Position numbers and translations under genes: made by a program
Assembly: GCA_003520745.1 (NCBI GenBank)
Contig: DOUE01000037.1
Location: 32,573 to 64,252 of the forward strand
From: Erysipelotrichaceae bacterium
GTDB lineage: Bacteria; Bacillota_I; Bacilli_A; Erysipelotrichales; Erysipelotrichaceae
Reading direction: 5' to 3'
DNA length: 31,680 bases
The notes under the pieces: generated by a model
Told to the model about the DNA's origin: nothing
Databases searched by the model: none
The model's input: only the letters and a program-made list of their open reading frames with translations
In this document: positions 1-7,619 of the stretch, piece by piece
Numbering within the stretch: position 1 is the stretch's first letter
Layout of the letters: every line of letters begins with the position of its first letter

Positions 1-1158
1 TTCGCCGTCCAAGGGGTCGTCCCCAACAATGAAGCGATCGTTTCATTGGCTCTGAATACCTATGCGAAAGACACCGCCATCATCATGGCATTGGGCATGG
101 TCGCCAACTTGCTTCTCGCCCGGTTCTCCCGCATGAAATACATCTTCCTGACCGGTCACCACACCCTGTACATGGCCGCCTTGATCGCCGTCGTTCTGAC
201 GGTCGGAGGCTTGGAATCGGGCAGCTGGCAATTGTATGTCGGCGGATCGATGCTCTTAGGGTTGACGATGGTGTTCTTCCCGGCGATCGCCCAGAAGACC
301 ATGGTCAAGATCACGGGCGACGATTCCATCGCGTTCGGCCACTTCGGCACCTTGGGTTATGTTTTCGCCGCTTGGATCGGTTCCTTGGTCGGAAAAGGTT
401 CGAAATCGACCGAAGACATCAAATTCCCGAAACGTCTATCCTTCCTTCGTGACACTTCCGTCGCGATCTCGCTGACGATGTTCATCTTCTTCGTCCTGGT
501 TACCTTCGCCGCCGTCATCAAACCGGATTTCGACGCGACGGTCTTGGGCGGTACGCACTGGTTCTTGTTCTCCATCATCCAATCCTTGACCTTCGCGGCC
601 GGCGTCTATGTCGTCTTGGCCGGTGTCCGCTTGGTATTGGCTGAAATCGTCCCGGCGTTCAAAGGGATCTCCGAAAAGATCGTCCCGGATGCGAAACCCG
701 CGTTGGACTGCCCGGTTGTCTTCCCGTATGCTGAAAACGCCGTCTTGCTTGGCTTCTTGGTCTCCTTCGCCGGCGGTTTGGTCGGATTGGCCATCTTGTT
801 CGCCTTGCAAGGCACCTTGAACCCCGCTTTGATTCTTCCCGGCGTCATCCCGCACTTCTTCTGCGGCGCGACCTCCGGTGTCTTCGGAAATGCGACCGGC
901 GGACGCCGCGGCGCCATCCTGGGGGCTTTCGGACATGGTTTATTGATCACCTTCCTGCCTGCGATGCTGATGCCTGTCATGGGTTCGCTCGGCTTCGCCA
1001 ATACGACCTTCTCCGACGCCGACTTCACGGCGGTCGGGATCTTGATTGGCAACATCGCGAACTTCGTCAAAGGCACCGGTTTATTGGCGGTCTGTGTCGG
1101 ATTGTTCGTTCTTCCCATCGTTTACAACGTCGTCGCTCCCAAGAAAGCGAAATCTTAA
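1..1158 (+). CDS. ulaA: PTS ascorbate-type permease, EIIC component (UlaA/SgaT family), 5' end missing
   Basis: The reading frame is open from base 1, so the gene begins upstream of the window; 385 residues are visible against roughly 440-465 for the family. It is a polytopic membrane protein with many hydrophobic segments. The visible start (FAVQGVVPNNEAIVSLA) and the segment FLTGHHTLYMAA are typical of UlaA, the transmembrane subunit that imports L-ascorbate or a related sugar acid while EIIB phosphorylates it. The EIIB gene follows after a 67-base gap with a hairpin, then a split transketolase. No ascorbate-6-phosphate lactonase or decarboxylase gene is in view, so the true substrate is open; a pentose or pentitol feeding transketolase is an alternative. 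The EIIA would be expected upstream. Confidence 0.93.
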   Translation, partial: FAVQGVVPNNEAIVSLALNTYAKDTAIIMALGMVANLLLARFSRMKYIFLTGHHTLYMAALIAVVLTVGGLESGSWQLYVGGSMLLGLTMVFFPAIAQKTMVKITGDDSIAFGHFGTLGYVFAAWIGSLVGKGSKSTEDIKFPKRLSFLRDTSVAISLTMFIFFVLVTFAAVIKPDFDATVLGGTHWFLFSIIQSLTFAAGVYVVLAGVRLVLAEIVPAFKGISEKIVPDAKPALDCPVVFPYAENAVLLGFLVSFAGGLVGLAILFALQGTLNPALILPGVIPHFFCGATSGVFGNATGGRRGAILGAFGHGLLITFLPAMLMPVMGSLGFANTTFSDADFTAVGILIGNIANFVKGTGLLAVCVGLFVLPIVYNVVAPKKAKS

Positions 1159-1162
1159 TTGA

Positions 1163-1200
1163 AAACCGGGAGAGGATGGAAATCGTCCTCTCCCTGGTTT
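1163..1200 (+). promoter_or_regulatory. Intergenic hairpin between ulaA and ulaB
   Basis: A perfect 9-bp stem (GGGAGAGGA at 1168-1176 with TCCTCTCCC at 1186-1194) around a 9-base loop is extended by AAACC/GGTTT across one bulged T. It is followed by AAAATAAG, not by a T-run, so it does not look like an intrinsic terminator. An mRNA processing or stabilising element that sets different amounts of EIIC and EIIB is the best guess. Confidence 0.6.
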
Positions 1201-1225
1201 AAAATAAGACCGAGAGAGGTACAAC

Positions 1226-1516
1226 ATGAAACTCGAAAAAATCTTATGCGCTTGCGGCAGCGGACTTGGATCTTCGTTCCTTGTCGAAATGAATGTCAAC
1301 AAAGTATTGAAGAAATTAGGGGTGGAAGACATCGAAGTCGCTCATTGCGCTGCGACGGACGTCTATAAAGGGGCTGCCGACCTCTTCGTTTGCGGCAAGG
1401 ACATGGTCGACATCCTATCGGCCTACGGTCCGTGCATCGTGCTTCAAAACATCATCTCGGTACCCGAACTTGAAGCGAAGCTGAGTGATTATCTGAAAGA
1501 ACAAGGCGTTATCTAA
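1226..1516 (+). CDS. ulaB: PTS ascorbate-type EIIB component (UlaB/SgaB family)
   Basis: This 96-residue cytosolic protein has the EIIB phosphocysteine loop at its N-terminus (CACGSGLGSS), with Cys10 the likely phosphorylated residue, followed by a Rossmann-like EIIB fold. It passes phosphate from EIIA to the sugar carried by the EIIC encoded just upstream. The start ATG follows GAGAGG with normal spacing. Length and motif match the family, so the assignment is firm at family level; substrate specificity cannot be read from it. Its stop codon lies in the loop of a 10-bp hairpin before the transketolase gene. Confidence 0.93.
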   Translation: MKLEKILCACGSGLGSSFLVEMNVNKVLKKLGVEDIEVAHCAATDVYKGAADLFVCGKDMVDILSAYGPCIVLQNIISVPELEAKLSDYLKEQGVI

Positions 1517-1528
1517 GCATAACGCCTT
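1503..1528 (+). promoter_or_regulatory. Hairpin spanning the ulaB stop codon
   Basis: AAGGCGTTAT (1503-1512) and ATAACGCCTT (1519-1528) form a perfect 10-bp stem with a 6-base loop holding the TAA stop of ulaB. Only CTTCTTAA follows, so termination would be weak. The transketolase ribosome binding site (GGAGG, 1535-1539) lies right behind it. It may attenuate or mark a processing site between the PTS and transketolase parts of one transcript. Confidence 0.6.
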
Positions 1529-1542
1529 CTTAATGGAGGACT

Positions 1543-2388
1543 ATGGAAACTGTAAAAATCCAGCGTTTCGCCGACCGGATCCGTTTGGAAACGGCGAAAA
1601 TGCTTTCAAAGAGAGGGTTTGGACACTTGGGTGGATCCTTCTCGATCGTCGAAACCCTTGCCGTCTTGTACGGGCACGTGATGAAGATCGATCCGTCGAA
1701 CCCCGCATGGCAAGATCGGGACTGGTTTGTCTTATCCAAGGGCCATGCCGGACCCGCGCTCTACGCCACCCTTGCATTGAAAGGGTATGTCCCCTTGTCG
1801 ATGCTGGACACGCTGAATGAAAACGGAACGCTCATGCCTTCGCATCCCGATCGTCTGAAAACCCCCGGGGTCGATGTGACGACCGGTTCGCTGGGCCAGG
1901 GCATCTCGCTTGCGACCGGGATCGCGAAGTCGTTCAAGATGGATGGGAAACCCAACCGGGTCTTCGCGATCGTGGGGGATGGCGAAGCCAATGAAGGTCA
2001 GGTTTGGGAAGCTTTCCAGTTCGCCGCGCATCAAAAACTATCGAACCTTCTGGTGTTCATCGATGAAAACCACAAGCAGCTGGATGGATTGACGAAAGAC
2101 ATCATGAATCCTTTCGACCTTGTGATGAAAATGGAAGCGTTCGGATTCGCATGCTTGCGCGTCAAGGGGGACGATGTCGACGCGATCTATGAAGCGATCC
2201 GACAGTTGGATTCGATCGACGACCAAGCGAAGTGCATCGTTCTGGATACGGTGAAGGGTCAAGGCGACGAATATTTCGAAAATCTCTTCGACAATCACCA
2301 CATCCGGTTTAGCGGCGAAAGTAAAACCGCTTTGACGTCATTGATCCAACGATTGAGCGATAAAGTGGAAAGCGAGGGACGGCAATGA
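1543..2388 (+). CDS. Transketolase, N-terminal (TPP pyrophosphate-binding) subunit
   Basis: The 281-residue protein matches the first half of transketolase. The TPP/Mg motif begins GDGEANEGQVW with GDG at residues 145-147. SKGHAGPALYA and the GSLGQG segment are further family signatures. Transketolase moves two-carbon ketol units between pentose, hexose and tetrose phosphates in the non-oxidative pentose phosphate pathway. Split transketolases encoded as two adjacent genes are known from archaea and many Firmicutes, so this is not a broken gene. The ATG follows GGAGG; the stop overlaps the next start (ATGA). Position behind PTS genes suggests the imported sugar enters at pentose level. Confidence 0.93.
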   Translation: METVKIQRFADRIRLETAKMLSKRGFGHLGGSFSIVETLAVLYGHVMKIDPSNPAWQDRDWFVLSKGHAGPALYATLALKGYVPLSMLDTLNENGTLMPSHPDRLKTPGVDVTTGSLGQGISLATGIAKSFKMDGKPNRVFAIVGDGEANEGQVWEAFQFAAHQKLSNLLVFIDENHKQLDGLTKDIMNPFDLVMKMEAFGFACLRVKGDDVDAIYEAIRQLDSIDDQAKCIVLDTVKGQGDEYFENLFDNHHIRFSGESKTALTSLIQRLSDKVESEGRQ

Positions 2389-3338
2389 ACATCCAATTCG
2401 CAACGGTCCAGACCCCCAAGGAAATCCGCGCGGTCTATCAAGAAACACTAAATGAATTGATCGAAAGCAACCCTTCGATCCTCGTCATGGACGCGGATTT
2501 GGCAGGGGCTTCCGGGGTCGCCAACGTATTCAAAAACCATCCCGACCGATGCATCAACATGGGGATTTCCGAAGCGAACATGGTTTCGGCGGCCGCCGGC
2601 ATGTCGCTGACGGGGAAGATTCCGTTTATCCATACGTTCGCGCCGTTTGCGACGCGAAGAGTCTTTGACCAACTCTATATGTCGGGGGTTTACCAACGCT
2701 CAAACATCAAAATCTACGGATCCGACCCGGGGTTCTGGGCGGCGCATAACGGCGGGACGCATACGTCGATGGAAGACTTGGCGATGACGCGGGCTTTACC
2801 GAACATCACCCTCTTCGCACCCAGCGATTCGACGCAGTTCAAATGGTGCATGAAAGAAGCGGCTTCGATCGATGGTGTCGTCTACATCCGGGCGACCCGC
2901 AAAGTCCTGCCGGATATCTACGATCCATCGAGTGAATTCGAAACCGGAAAGGCGATCGTCGTCGCCCCGGGAAGCGACGTCGTCATCTATGCGATCGGCG
3001 AGATGGTCGGCGAAGCCTTGAATGTGCGCGCTTCGTTGGCGACGCAGGGGATTTCGGTCGAAGTGGTCGACTGCTTCAGTGTGAAACCCCTGGATGAAAC
3101 GTTGATTCGAAGCGAAGCCGTAGGGAAGAAATTGATCGTCACCGCGGAGAACCACAACAAGATCAACGGATTGGGTTGCGCCGTCGCCCATGCGCTTTCC
3201 GAAGTCGGTCATCTCGCGAAGCAATTGACGATCGCGGTCGACGACCGGTTCGGTGAAGTCGGGACCACCGATTACCTGATGGATAAGTTCGGCCTGACGA
3301 GTCGTCAGATCGAAGAAAAAATCCTTACGTTGTATTAG
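2385..3338 (+). CDS. Transketolase, C-terminal (pyrimidine-binding/transketolase-C) subunit
   Basis: This 317-residue protein carries the pyrimidine-binding half of transketolase. GISEANMVSAAAGMS contains the conserved Glu (about residue 63) that activates the TPP aminopyrimidine ring, and the C-terminal transketolase-C domain follows from about residue 185. It completes the enzyme begun by the preceding gene, with which it shares a 4-base ATGA overlap, as expected for two subunits made in equal amounts. A 1-deoxyxylulose-5-phosphate synthase is less likely because of the split and the sequence style. A strong terminator 3 bases after the stop ends the operon. Confidence 0.93.
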   Translation: MNIQFATVQTPKEIRAVYQETLNELIESNPSILVMDADLAGASGVANVFKNHPDRCINMGISEANMVSAAAGMSLTGKIPFIHTFAPFATRRVFDQLYMSGVYQRSNIKIYGSDPGFWAAHNGGTHTSMEDLAMTRALPNITLFAPSDSTQFKWCMKEAASIDGVVYIRATRKVLPDIYDPSSEFETGKAIVVAPGSDVVIYAIGEMVGEALNVRASLATQGISVEVVDCFSVKPLDETLIRSEAVGKKLIVTAENHNKINGLGCAVAHALSEVGHLAKQLTIAVDDRFGEVGTTDYLMDKFGLTSRQIEEKILTLY

Positions 3339-3340
3339 TC

Positions 3341-3370
3341 AAAGCATCTCCGCGCGGAGATGCTTTTTTT
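3341..3370 (+). terminator. Intrinsic terminator after the PTS/transketolase operon
   Basis: Bases 3341-3366 form a perfect palindrome (core AGCATCTCCG/CGGAGATGCT) running into a T-run through 3370. It follows the TAG stop of the transketolase C gene directly. Confidence 0.93.
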
Positions 3371-3565
3371 CGGTTCGATACGAAAAACAGGGGATTATCC
3401 TACGAAAAGGGTGAATGATAGGAAGTTACTTCACTTGTTTCCAAAGTTTCAGGAAATCCGATTCATGCATTTTCAATGAATGATGTAAGCGATTACAAAA
3501 ACGTCGAATTTCACATAATTCTCACGCCGAAATCCTTGTTGCGATGCTATCCATGTGAAAAAGTT

Positions 3566-3574
3566 TGCTATACT
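3566..3574 (+). promoter_or_regulatory. Distal extended -10 promoter for the bcd-vor operon
   Basis: TGCTATACT is an extended -10 box (TG at 3566-3567, TATACT at 3569-3574) with no good -35. It resembles the proximal box at 3800-3808 in the same gap. Transcripts from here would carry the fold-back element at 3692-3744 in a leader of nearly 300 bases. Confidence 0.5.
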
Positions 3575-3691
3575 GTAGTTGAACAAAACAGGGATGGGAT
3601 TTCCAAGAATCCGATAAATAACAGGGAGTTATCATCCAAAGCGAGGTGCGGGATAAGAATTAAAAACGAAAATAACAAGAAAATACTGAAA

Positions 3692-3744
3692 AAATCCGAT
3701 AAAAGGCGCTAAGTAAATGAAGAGTGCCGATGAATATCGGATTT
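3692..3744 (+). repeat. Fold-back element upstream of bcd
   Basis: AAATCCGATA (3692-3701) pairs perfectly with TATCGGATTT (3735-3744). Inside it, GGCGCT (3705-3710) pairs with AGTGCC (3723-3728) with one G-U. The result is a two-part stem with internal loops. It lies between the two candidate promoters, so it could be an RNA element of the longer transcript or a DNA operator. It matches no riboswitch I know. Confidence 0.5.
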
Positions 3745-3799
3745 AAAATGAAGAAAACAACAAAATGAATCAAAAAAAGAAGTAAAATCGAAAATCATT

Positions 3800-3808
3800 T
3801 GTTATACT
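3800..3808 (+). promoter_or_regulatory. Proximal extended -10 promoter for bcd
   Basis: TGTTATACT gives TG at 3800-3801 and TATACT at 3803-3808; no recognisable -35. Transcription would start near 3815, about 50 bases before the bcd start codon. Confidence 0.55.
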
Positions 3809-3864
3809 TGCCTTTGGATGTTTTGGGAAGAACCCATATGCGGAACCGCATCAGGAGAGGGACA

Positions 3865-4944
3865 ATGGAAAAATTCGATTACATGGAGAAGTATGGTTAC
3901 GAGCAATTGGTCTACATGCATGATCGCAGTTCGGGATTAAAAGGACTCATCTGCATCCACAACACGACCTTGGGTCCGGCGTTGGGCGGAACCCGCATCT
4001 GGGAATATGCCAACGAGGATGACGCGGTGCTCGACGTATTGCGTTTGGCGCGCGGGATGACCAAGAAAGCGGCTTGCGCCGGGTTGAATCTGGGCGGAGG
4101 CAAAGCGGTGTTAATCGGGAATTCAAAGAAACTTCGTCAGGACACGGTACGTCGCGAGGCGTTCTGGCGTGCCTACGGTAAATATGTCGAATCGCTGGGC
4201 GGACGTTATATCACCGCCGAAGATGTCGGAACGACACCGGAAGACATGGAATACATCCATATGGAAACCAAACATGTCACCGGACTGCGCAACACTTCCG
4301 GCGATCCTTCGCCGCTAACCGCGCTGGGCGTCTACAAAGGCATCAAGGCATGTGTGAAAGAACTGACCGGAACATCGAAGATGGACGGCATGAAAGTCGC
4401 TATCCAAGGTTTGGGTCATGTCGGGATGATCATCTGTAAGCATCTTGCCGATGAAGGCGCAGTCCTTTATGTGAGCGACATCGACACTGAACGCGTCGAC
4501 GAAGCGGTGAAACAATTCAACGCGACGGCGGTCAAACCGGAAGAAATCATCGGTCTGGATGTCGATATCTTCTGCCCGTGCGCCTTGGGTGCGATCATCA
4601 ACGAAGAAACCATCCCGACCCTCAAATGCAAAATCATCGCGGGCTGCGCGAATAACGTCTTGAAGGAATCGGCGGTCGATGGACAAAAGATTCACGACAT
4701 GGGCATCCTCTACGCGCCGGATTACGTCATCAACGCCGGCGGATTGATCAACGTCTATCAGGAAATCATCGGCTACGACTACAATTCCGTCGTTCGCCAG
4801 GTCGATGTCATTTACGACCGGATCCGTGAAATCATCCGTACTTCCAAAGAAACCAACACCCCGACCTATCTGGTCGCCGACACCATGGCTGAAAAGCGCA
4901 TCGAAATGATGAGGAATATCAGTTCCATCTATCTTGGGAAATGA
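3865..4944 (+). CDS. bcd: Leucine dehydrogenase-type branched-chain amino acid dehydrogenase
   Basis: The product (359 residues from this ATG) is an NAD-dependent Glu/Leu/Phe/Val dehydrogenase. It oxidatively deaminates leucine, valine or isoleucine to the 2-oxoacid. Substrate-binding loop PALGGTRIW (residues 38-46) and catalytic Lys80 in GGGKAV match Bacillus leucine dehydrogenase numbering exactly, which supports this start. The NAD Rossmann loop IQGLGHVG is near residue 185. An in-frame TTG 66 bases upstream lies within the promoter, while AGGAGAGG sits 4 bases before this ATG. The stop overlaps the next start (ATGA). Leading an operon with a 2-oxoacid:ferredoxin oxidoreductase, it probably supplies that enzyme's substrate. 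Phenylalanine or valine specificity is possible. Confidence 0.93.
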   Translation: MEKFDYMEKYGYEQLVYMHDRSSGLKGLICIHNTTLGPALGGTRIWEYANEDDAVLDVLRLARGMTKKAACAGLNLGGGKAVLIGNSKKLRQDTVRREAFWRAYGKYVESLGGRYITAEDVGTTPEDMEYIHMETKHVTGLRNTSGDPSPLTALGVYKGIKACVKELTGTSKMDGMKVAIQGLGHVGMIICKHLADEGAVLYVSDIDTERVDEAVKQFNATAVKPEEIIGLDVDIFCPCALGAIINEETIPTLKCKIIAGCANNVLKESAVDGQKIHDMGILYAPDYVINAGGLINVYQEIIGYDYNSVVRQVDVIYDRIREIIRTSKETNTPTYLVADTMAEKRIEMMRNISSIYLGK

Positions 4945-5597
4945 AACGCGCCGTGATTTGCACCGGTCCTTACGGAGTCGGTAAGAGCGAATTCGCCATT
5001 CAATACGCCCTGACCCAAGCTCCGTGCTTTTTGGCGGACCTCGATGTGTTGAACCCCTATTTCAGACCGCGTGAAATCCATGGCCTATTGAAAGAACTGG
5101 GCGTCGTCGTCATCGGCAACAACACAAACAATTCGGCCAATGCCGACCTTCCCGGATTAAGCGGCGATGTGGGGACCTACATCACCCGCGGGGACCGGGT
5201 CGTGGTCGATTTGGCGGGTAGCATCGCCGGGACGCATCCCTTGACCCTCTTTCAGGATGTCTTGGGGTTGTGCGAGGTTTGGCTGGTGGTCAACCTGATG
5301 CGTGAAGAGAGCGATTTGAAAAGCGTTGAGGGTTTTATCGAAGATTTGAGGAAACAGAACTTGCCCGTGACGGGTTTAGTCCACAATACGCATCTTCTTA
5401 GTGAAACCGATCTGGGCTTGATCCGGCATTCCAACGACGAAATCGAGCGTTTCGCCGCGAAAGTGCAAATTCCGGTAGTTTTCACGATGCTGGATGCACG
5501 TTTTATGGTAGACTTGAAGCATGAAATACATTCCCCGATCTTGGCGGTGGACCGTTGGTACCTGCGTAAGGATTGGATGAAAGGAGACTCCATTTGA
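4941..5597 (+). CDS. P-loop NTPase of unknown function in the vor operon
   Basis: This 218-residue protein starts with a Walker A loop (GPYGVGKSE, Lys15 at the phosphate). A second conserved-looking strand VVVDLAGS near residue 90 could be the Mg-binding switch of a SIMIBI-class (MinD/CobB-like) NTPase. No transmembrane segment or signal peptide is visible, so it should be cytosolic. The gene is stitched into the operon by ATGA overlap with bcd and TTGA overlap with vorD. I do not know a tested role; by position, a maturation factor for the oxidoreductase or a kinase acting on a pathway intermediate are possible. It may also be a regulator. Naming it beyond NTPase is not justified. Confidence 0.85.
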   Translation: MKRAVICTGPYGVGKSEFAIQYALTQAPCFLADLDVLNPYFRPREIHGLLKELGVVVIGNNTNNSANADLPGLSGDVGTYITRGDRVVVDLAGSIAGTHPLTLFQDVLGLCEVWLVVNLMREESDLKSVEGFIEDLRKQNLPVTGLVHNTHLLSETDLGLIRHSNDEIERFAAKVQIPVVFTMLDARFMVDLKHEIHSPILAVDRWYLRKDWMKGDSI

Positions 5598-5812
5598 GAG
5601 GAATCGTAACCTTCGATGAGAATCGTTGTAAAGGATGCGGACTGTGCGTGAATGTCTGTCCCGTCCATATTTTGGAATTGGATCAAACCAAGGTCAATGC
5701 CATCGGATATCATCCGAGTCATGCGTTCGCACCTGAGAAGTGCATCGCGTGCGCCAGTTGCGCATTGATGTGCCCCGATGTCGTCATTACGGTGGAAAGG
5801 GTGGACAAATAA
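5594..5812 (+). CDS. vorD: 2-oxoacid:ferredoxin oxidoreductase delta subunit (2x[4Fe-4S] ferredoxin-like)
   Basis: The 72-residue protein holds two bacterial ferredoxin motifs: Cys12, 15, 18, 22-Pro and Cys50, 53, 56, 60-Pro. It relays electrons from the TPP-bearing core of the oxidoreductase to soluble ferredoxin. The start chosen is TTG at 5594, which has AAGGAG seven bases upstream (5581-5586) and overlaps the previous stop as TTGA. A further TTG at 5573 would put the ribosome binding site inside the gene. The stop overlaps the next ATG (TAATG). It belongs with vorB, vorA and vorC. Confidence 0.92.
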   Translation: MRGIVTFDENRCKGCGLCVNVCPVHILELDQTKVNAIGYHPSHAFAPEKCIACASCALMCPDVVITVERVDK

Positions 5813-6873
5813 TGGCAAAACAACTCATGAAAGGCAACGAAGCGATCGCGAAAGCGGCGATCGTCGCCGGTTGCCGTGCTTACTTCGGATATCCGATCAC
5901 CCCGCAGAATGAACTTTGCGAATACATGGCGAAATACATGCGTTCCAGCGGCGGAGTATTCGTCCAAGCCGAGAGCGAAGTCGCGGCCATCAATATGGTA
6001 TACGGCGCGGCGGCTTCGGGAGCCTTGTCGATGACTTCTTCATCGTCCCCCGGGATTGCACTCAAACAAGAAGGGATTTCCTATTGCGCAGGGGCTGAAC
6101 TCCCGGCACTGATCGTCAGCGTTTCGCGCGGCGGTCCGGGATTGGGCGGTATCCTTCCGTCACAAGGCGACTACAACCAAGCCACCCGCGGTGGCGGGAA
6201 CGGGGATTACCACGTTCCGGTCTTTGCGCCGGCAAGCATCCAGGAAGCGGCGAGTTTGGTCCGGAAGGGCTTGATCGTCGCGGCGAAATACCGCAATCCG
6301 GTCATGGTTTTGGCGGACGGCGTCATCGGACAGATGATGGAGCCGGTCGAACTGGATCCCAATCCGATCGACATCGAAGCGTTCCCTTGGGCAGCCGACG
6401 GGAATTCGGGCGTTCGTCCCAGAAACATCGTCAACAGTCTGCATTTGGACGTGGATGATCTGGAAAACCACAATAAACATCTTCAGGCGAAATATCGTGC
6501 CATCGAAGAGAACGAAACGATGTGGGAAGAGTACAAGCTGGACGACGCGGAATACATGTTCGTCGCCTACGGTACGCCTTCGCGCATCACCAAGTCGGCG
6601 GTCGACGAACTTCGTGCGGAAGGGGTCAAGGTCGGGTTGTTGCGTCCGATTTCCTTGTGGCCGTTCCCTTATGAAGTCATACACCGTCTCAGTAAGAAAA
6701 TGAAATTCATTCTCGTCGCCGAACTGTCCAGCGGACAGATGTTGGTGGATGTGAAGTTGGCGGTCGGATACGACACGCCGGTCCATTTCTACGGACGCAT
6801 GGGTGGAAACATCTTCGAACCGCTGGAACTGGTCGCTGAATTCAAGAAACATCAGGAGGTGCTCGGACAATGA
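5812..6873 (+). CDS. vorB: 2-oxoacid:ferredoxin oxidoreductase alpha subunit (VorB, 3-methyl-2-oxobutanoate type)
   Basis: At 353 residues the protein matches the alpha subunit of four-subunit 2-oxoacid:ferredoxin oxidoreductases. It opens with the family's MKGNEAIAKAAIVAGC and YPITPQNEL segments and shows SSPGIALKQEGISY; these form the pyrimidine-binding domain I, with domain II after about residue 250. With the other subunits it decarboxylates branched-chain 2-oxoacids to acyl-CoA, CO2 and reduced ferredoxin. VorB is chosen over PorA/KorA because of close general likeness to clostridial VorB and the leucine dehydrogenase in the same operon; a 2-oxoglutarate or indolepyruvate preference is not excluded. 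It overlaps vorA by ATGA. Confidence 0.92.
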   Translation: MAKQLMKGNEAIAKAAIVAGCRAYFGYPITPQNELCEYMAKYMRSSGGVFVQAESEVAAINMVYGAAASGALSMTSSSSPGIALKQEGISYCAGAELPALIVSVSRGGPGLGGILPSQGDYNQATRGGGNGDYHVPVFAPASIQEAASLVRKGLIVAAKYRNPVMVLADGVIGQMMEPVELDPNPIDIEAFPWAADGNSGVRPRNIVNSLHLDVDDLENHNKHLQAKYRAIEENETMWEEYKLDDAEYMFVAYGTPSRITKSAVDELRAEGVKVGLLRPISLWPFPYEVIHRLSKKMKFILVAELSSGQMLVDVKLAVGYDTPVHFYGRMGGNIFEPLELVAEFKKHQEVLGQ

Positions 6874-7619
6874 CAACGACGGTTTTCAAGAAAACACGCG
6901 GTTTGACCGACGTACCTTTCACGTACTGCCCGGGATGCACCCACGGCATCATCCATCGTTTGGTCGCCGAAGTCTTGGAAGAACTTGAACTGCTGGACAC
7001 GGCGGTCGGGATCGCTTCGGTCGGCTGTTCGGTCATGAGTTATGAATTCTTCAATTGCGACATGATCCAAGCCGCGCACGGACGTGCGCCGGCCGTCGCG
7101 ACCGGGGTCAAACGCACCCATCCGGATAAAACCGTCTTCACTTATCAAGGCGACGGGGACATGGCTTCCATCGGCGCCGCCGAAATCGTCCATGCCGCCC
7201 ATCGCAGTGAAAACATCACCGTCATCTTCGTCAACAACGCGATCTATGGCATGACCGGAGGGCAGATGGCTCCGACCACGCTCCCGGGGCACGTGACCAC
7301 CACGTCACCGTTTGGACGCGACACCACGCTTCAGGGCGAACCGATCCGGATGTCGGAGATGTTGTCGACGATTCCGGGAAGCTACTATATCGAACGAGTG
7401 ACGGTCATCGATCCGATCAGTGTACGCAAAGCAAAAACCGCCATCAAGAAAGCCTTCCAAGCCCAAAAAGACAAGAAAGGTTTCTCGATGATCGAAGTCC
7501 TCTCCACCTGTAACGTCGGGTGGGGCGTAACACCGTTGGATGCCTTGAAACAAATCAAGAACGACATGATCCCGTATTATCCCTTGGGCGTCTATAAAGA
7601 CAAGGGGGCCAACCAATGA
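6870..7619 (+). CDS. vorA: 2-oxoacid:ferredoxin oxidoreductase beta subunit (TPP-binding)
   Basis: This 249-residue subunit binds thiamine diphosphate through GDGDMASIG (GDGD at residues 94-97) ending in the NN pair of VIFVNN. Cys20 and Cys23 (YCPGCTHG), with later cysteines in VGCSV and STCNVGWG, fit the ligands of the cluster next to TPP in this family. It forms the catalytic heart together with VorB. Starts and stops overlap both neighbours by ATGA, so expression of the subunits is coupled. Confidence 0.93.
   Translation: MTTTVFKKTRGLTDVPFTYCPGCTHGIIHRLVAEVLEELELLDTAVGIASVGCSVMSYEFFNCDMIQAAHGRAPAVATGVKRTHPDKTVFTYQGDGDMASIGAAEIVHAAHRSENITVIFVNNAIYGMTGGQMAPTTLPGHVTTTSPFGRDTTLQGEPIRMSEMLSTIPGSYYIERVTVIDPISVRKAKTAIKKAFQAQKDKKGFSMIEVLSTCNVGWGVTPLDALKQIKNDMIPYYPLGVYKDKGANQ

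Larger units (their letters stand above)
3371..3864 (+). other. AT-rich regulatory gap before the bcd-vor operon
   Basis: About 490 bases carry no convincing gene and are clearly richer in A+T than the flanking genes. The stretch holds two extended -10 promoters, three copies of AATCCGAT (3455-3462, 3608-3615, 3693-3700) and an inverted copy that folds back on the last. A 78-codon open frame at 3476-3712 has no ribosome binding site and low-complexity Lys/Asn-rich content, so I do not call it a gene. Confidence 0.7.

Noticed and set aside
436..936. Long minus-strand open frames inside ulaA, aor, hflX and other genes
   Set aside because: They are out-of-frame shadows with no binding sites and Asp/Arg-rich unnatural composition; the plus-strand genes match known families.
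3476..3712. A 78-codon open frame in the gap before bcd
   Set aside because: No ribosome binding site, Lys/Asn-rich low-complexity content, and it runs through a promoter and one arm region of the fold-back element.
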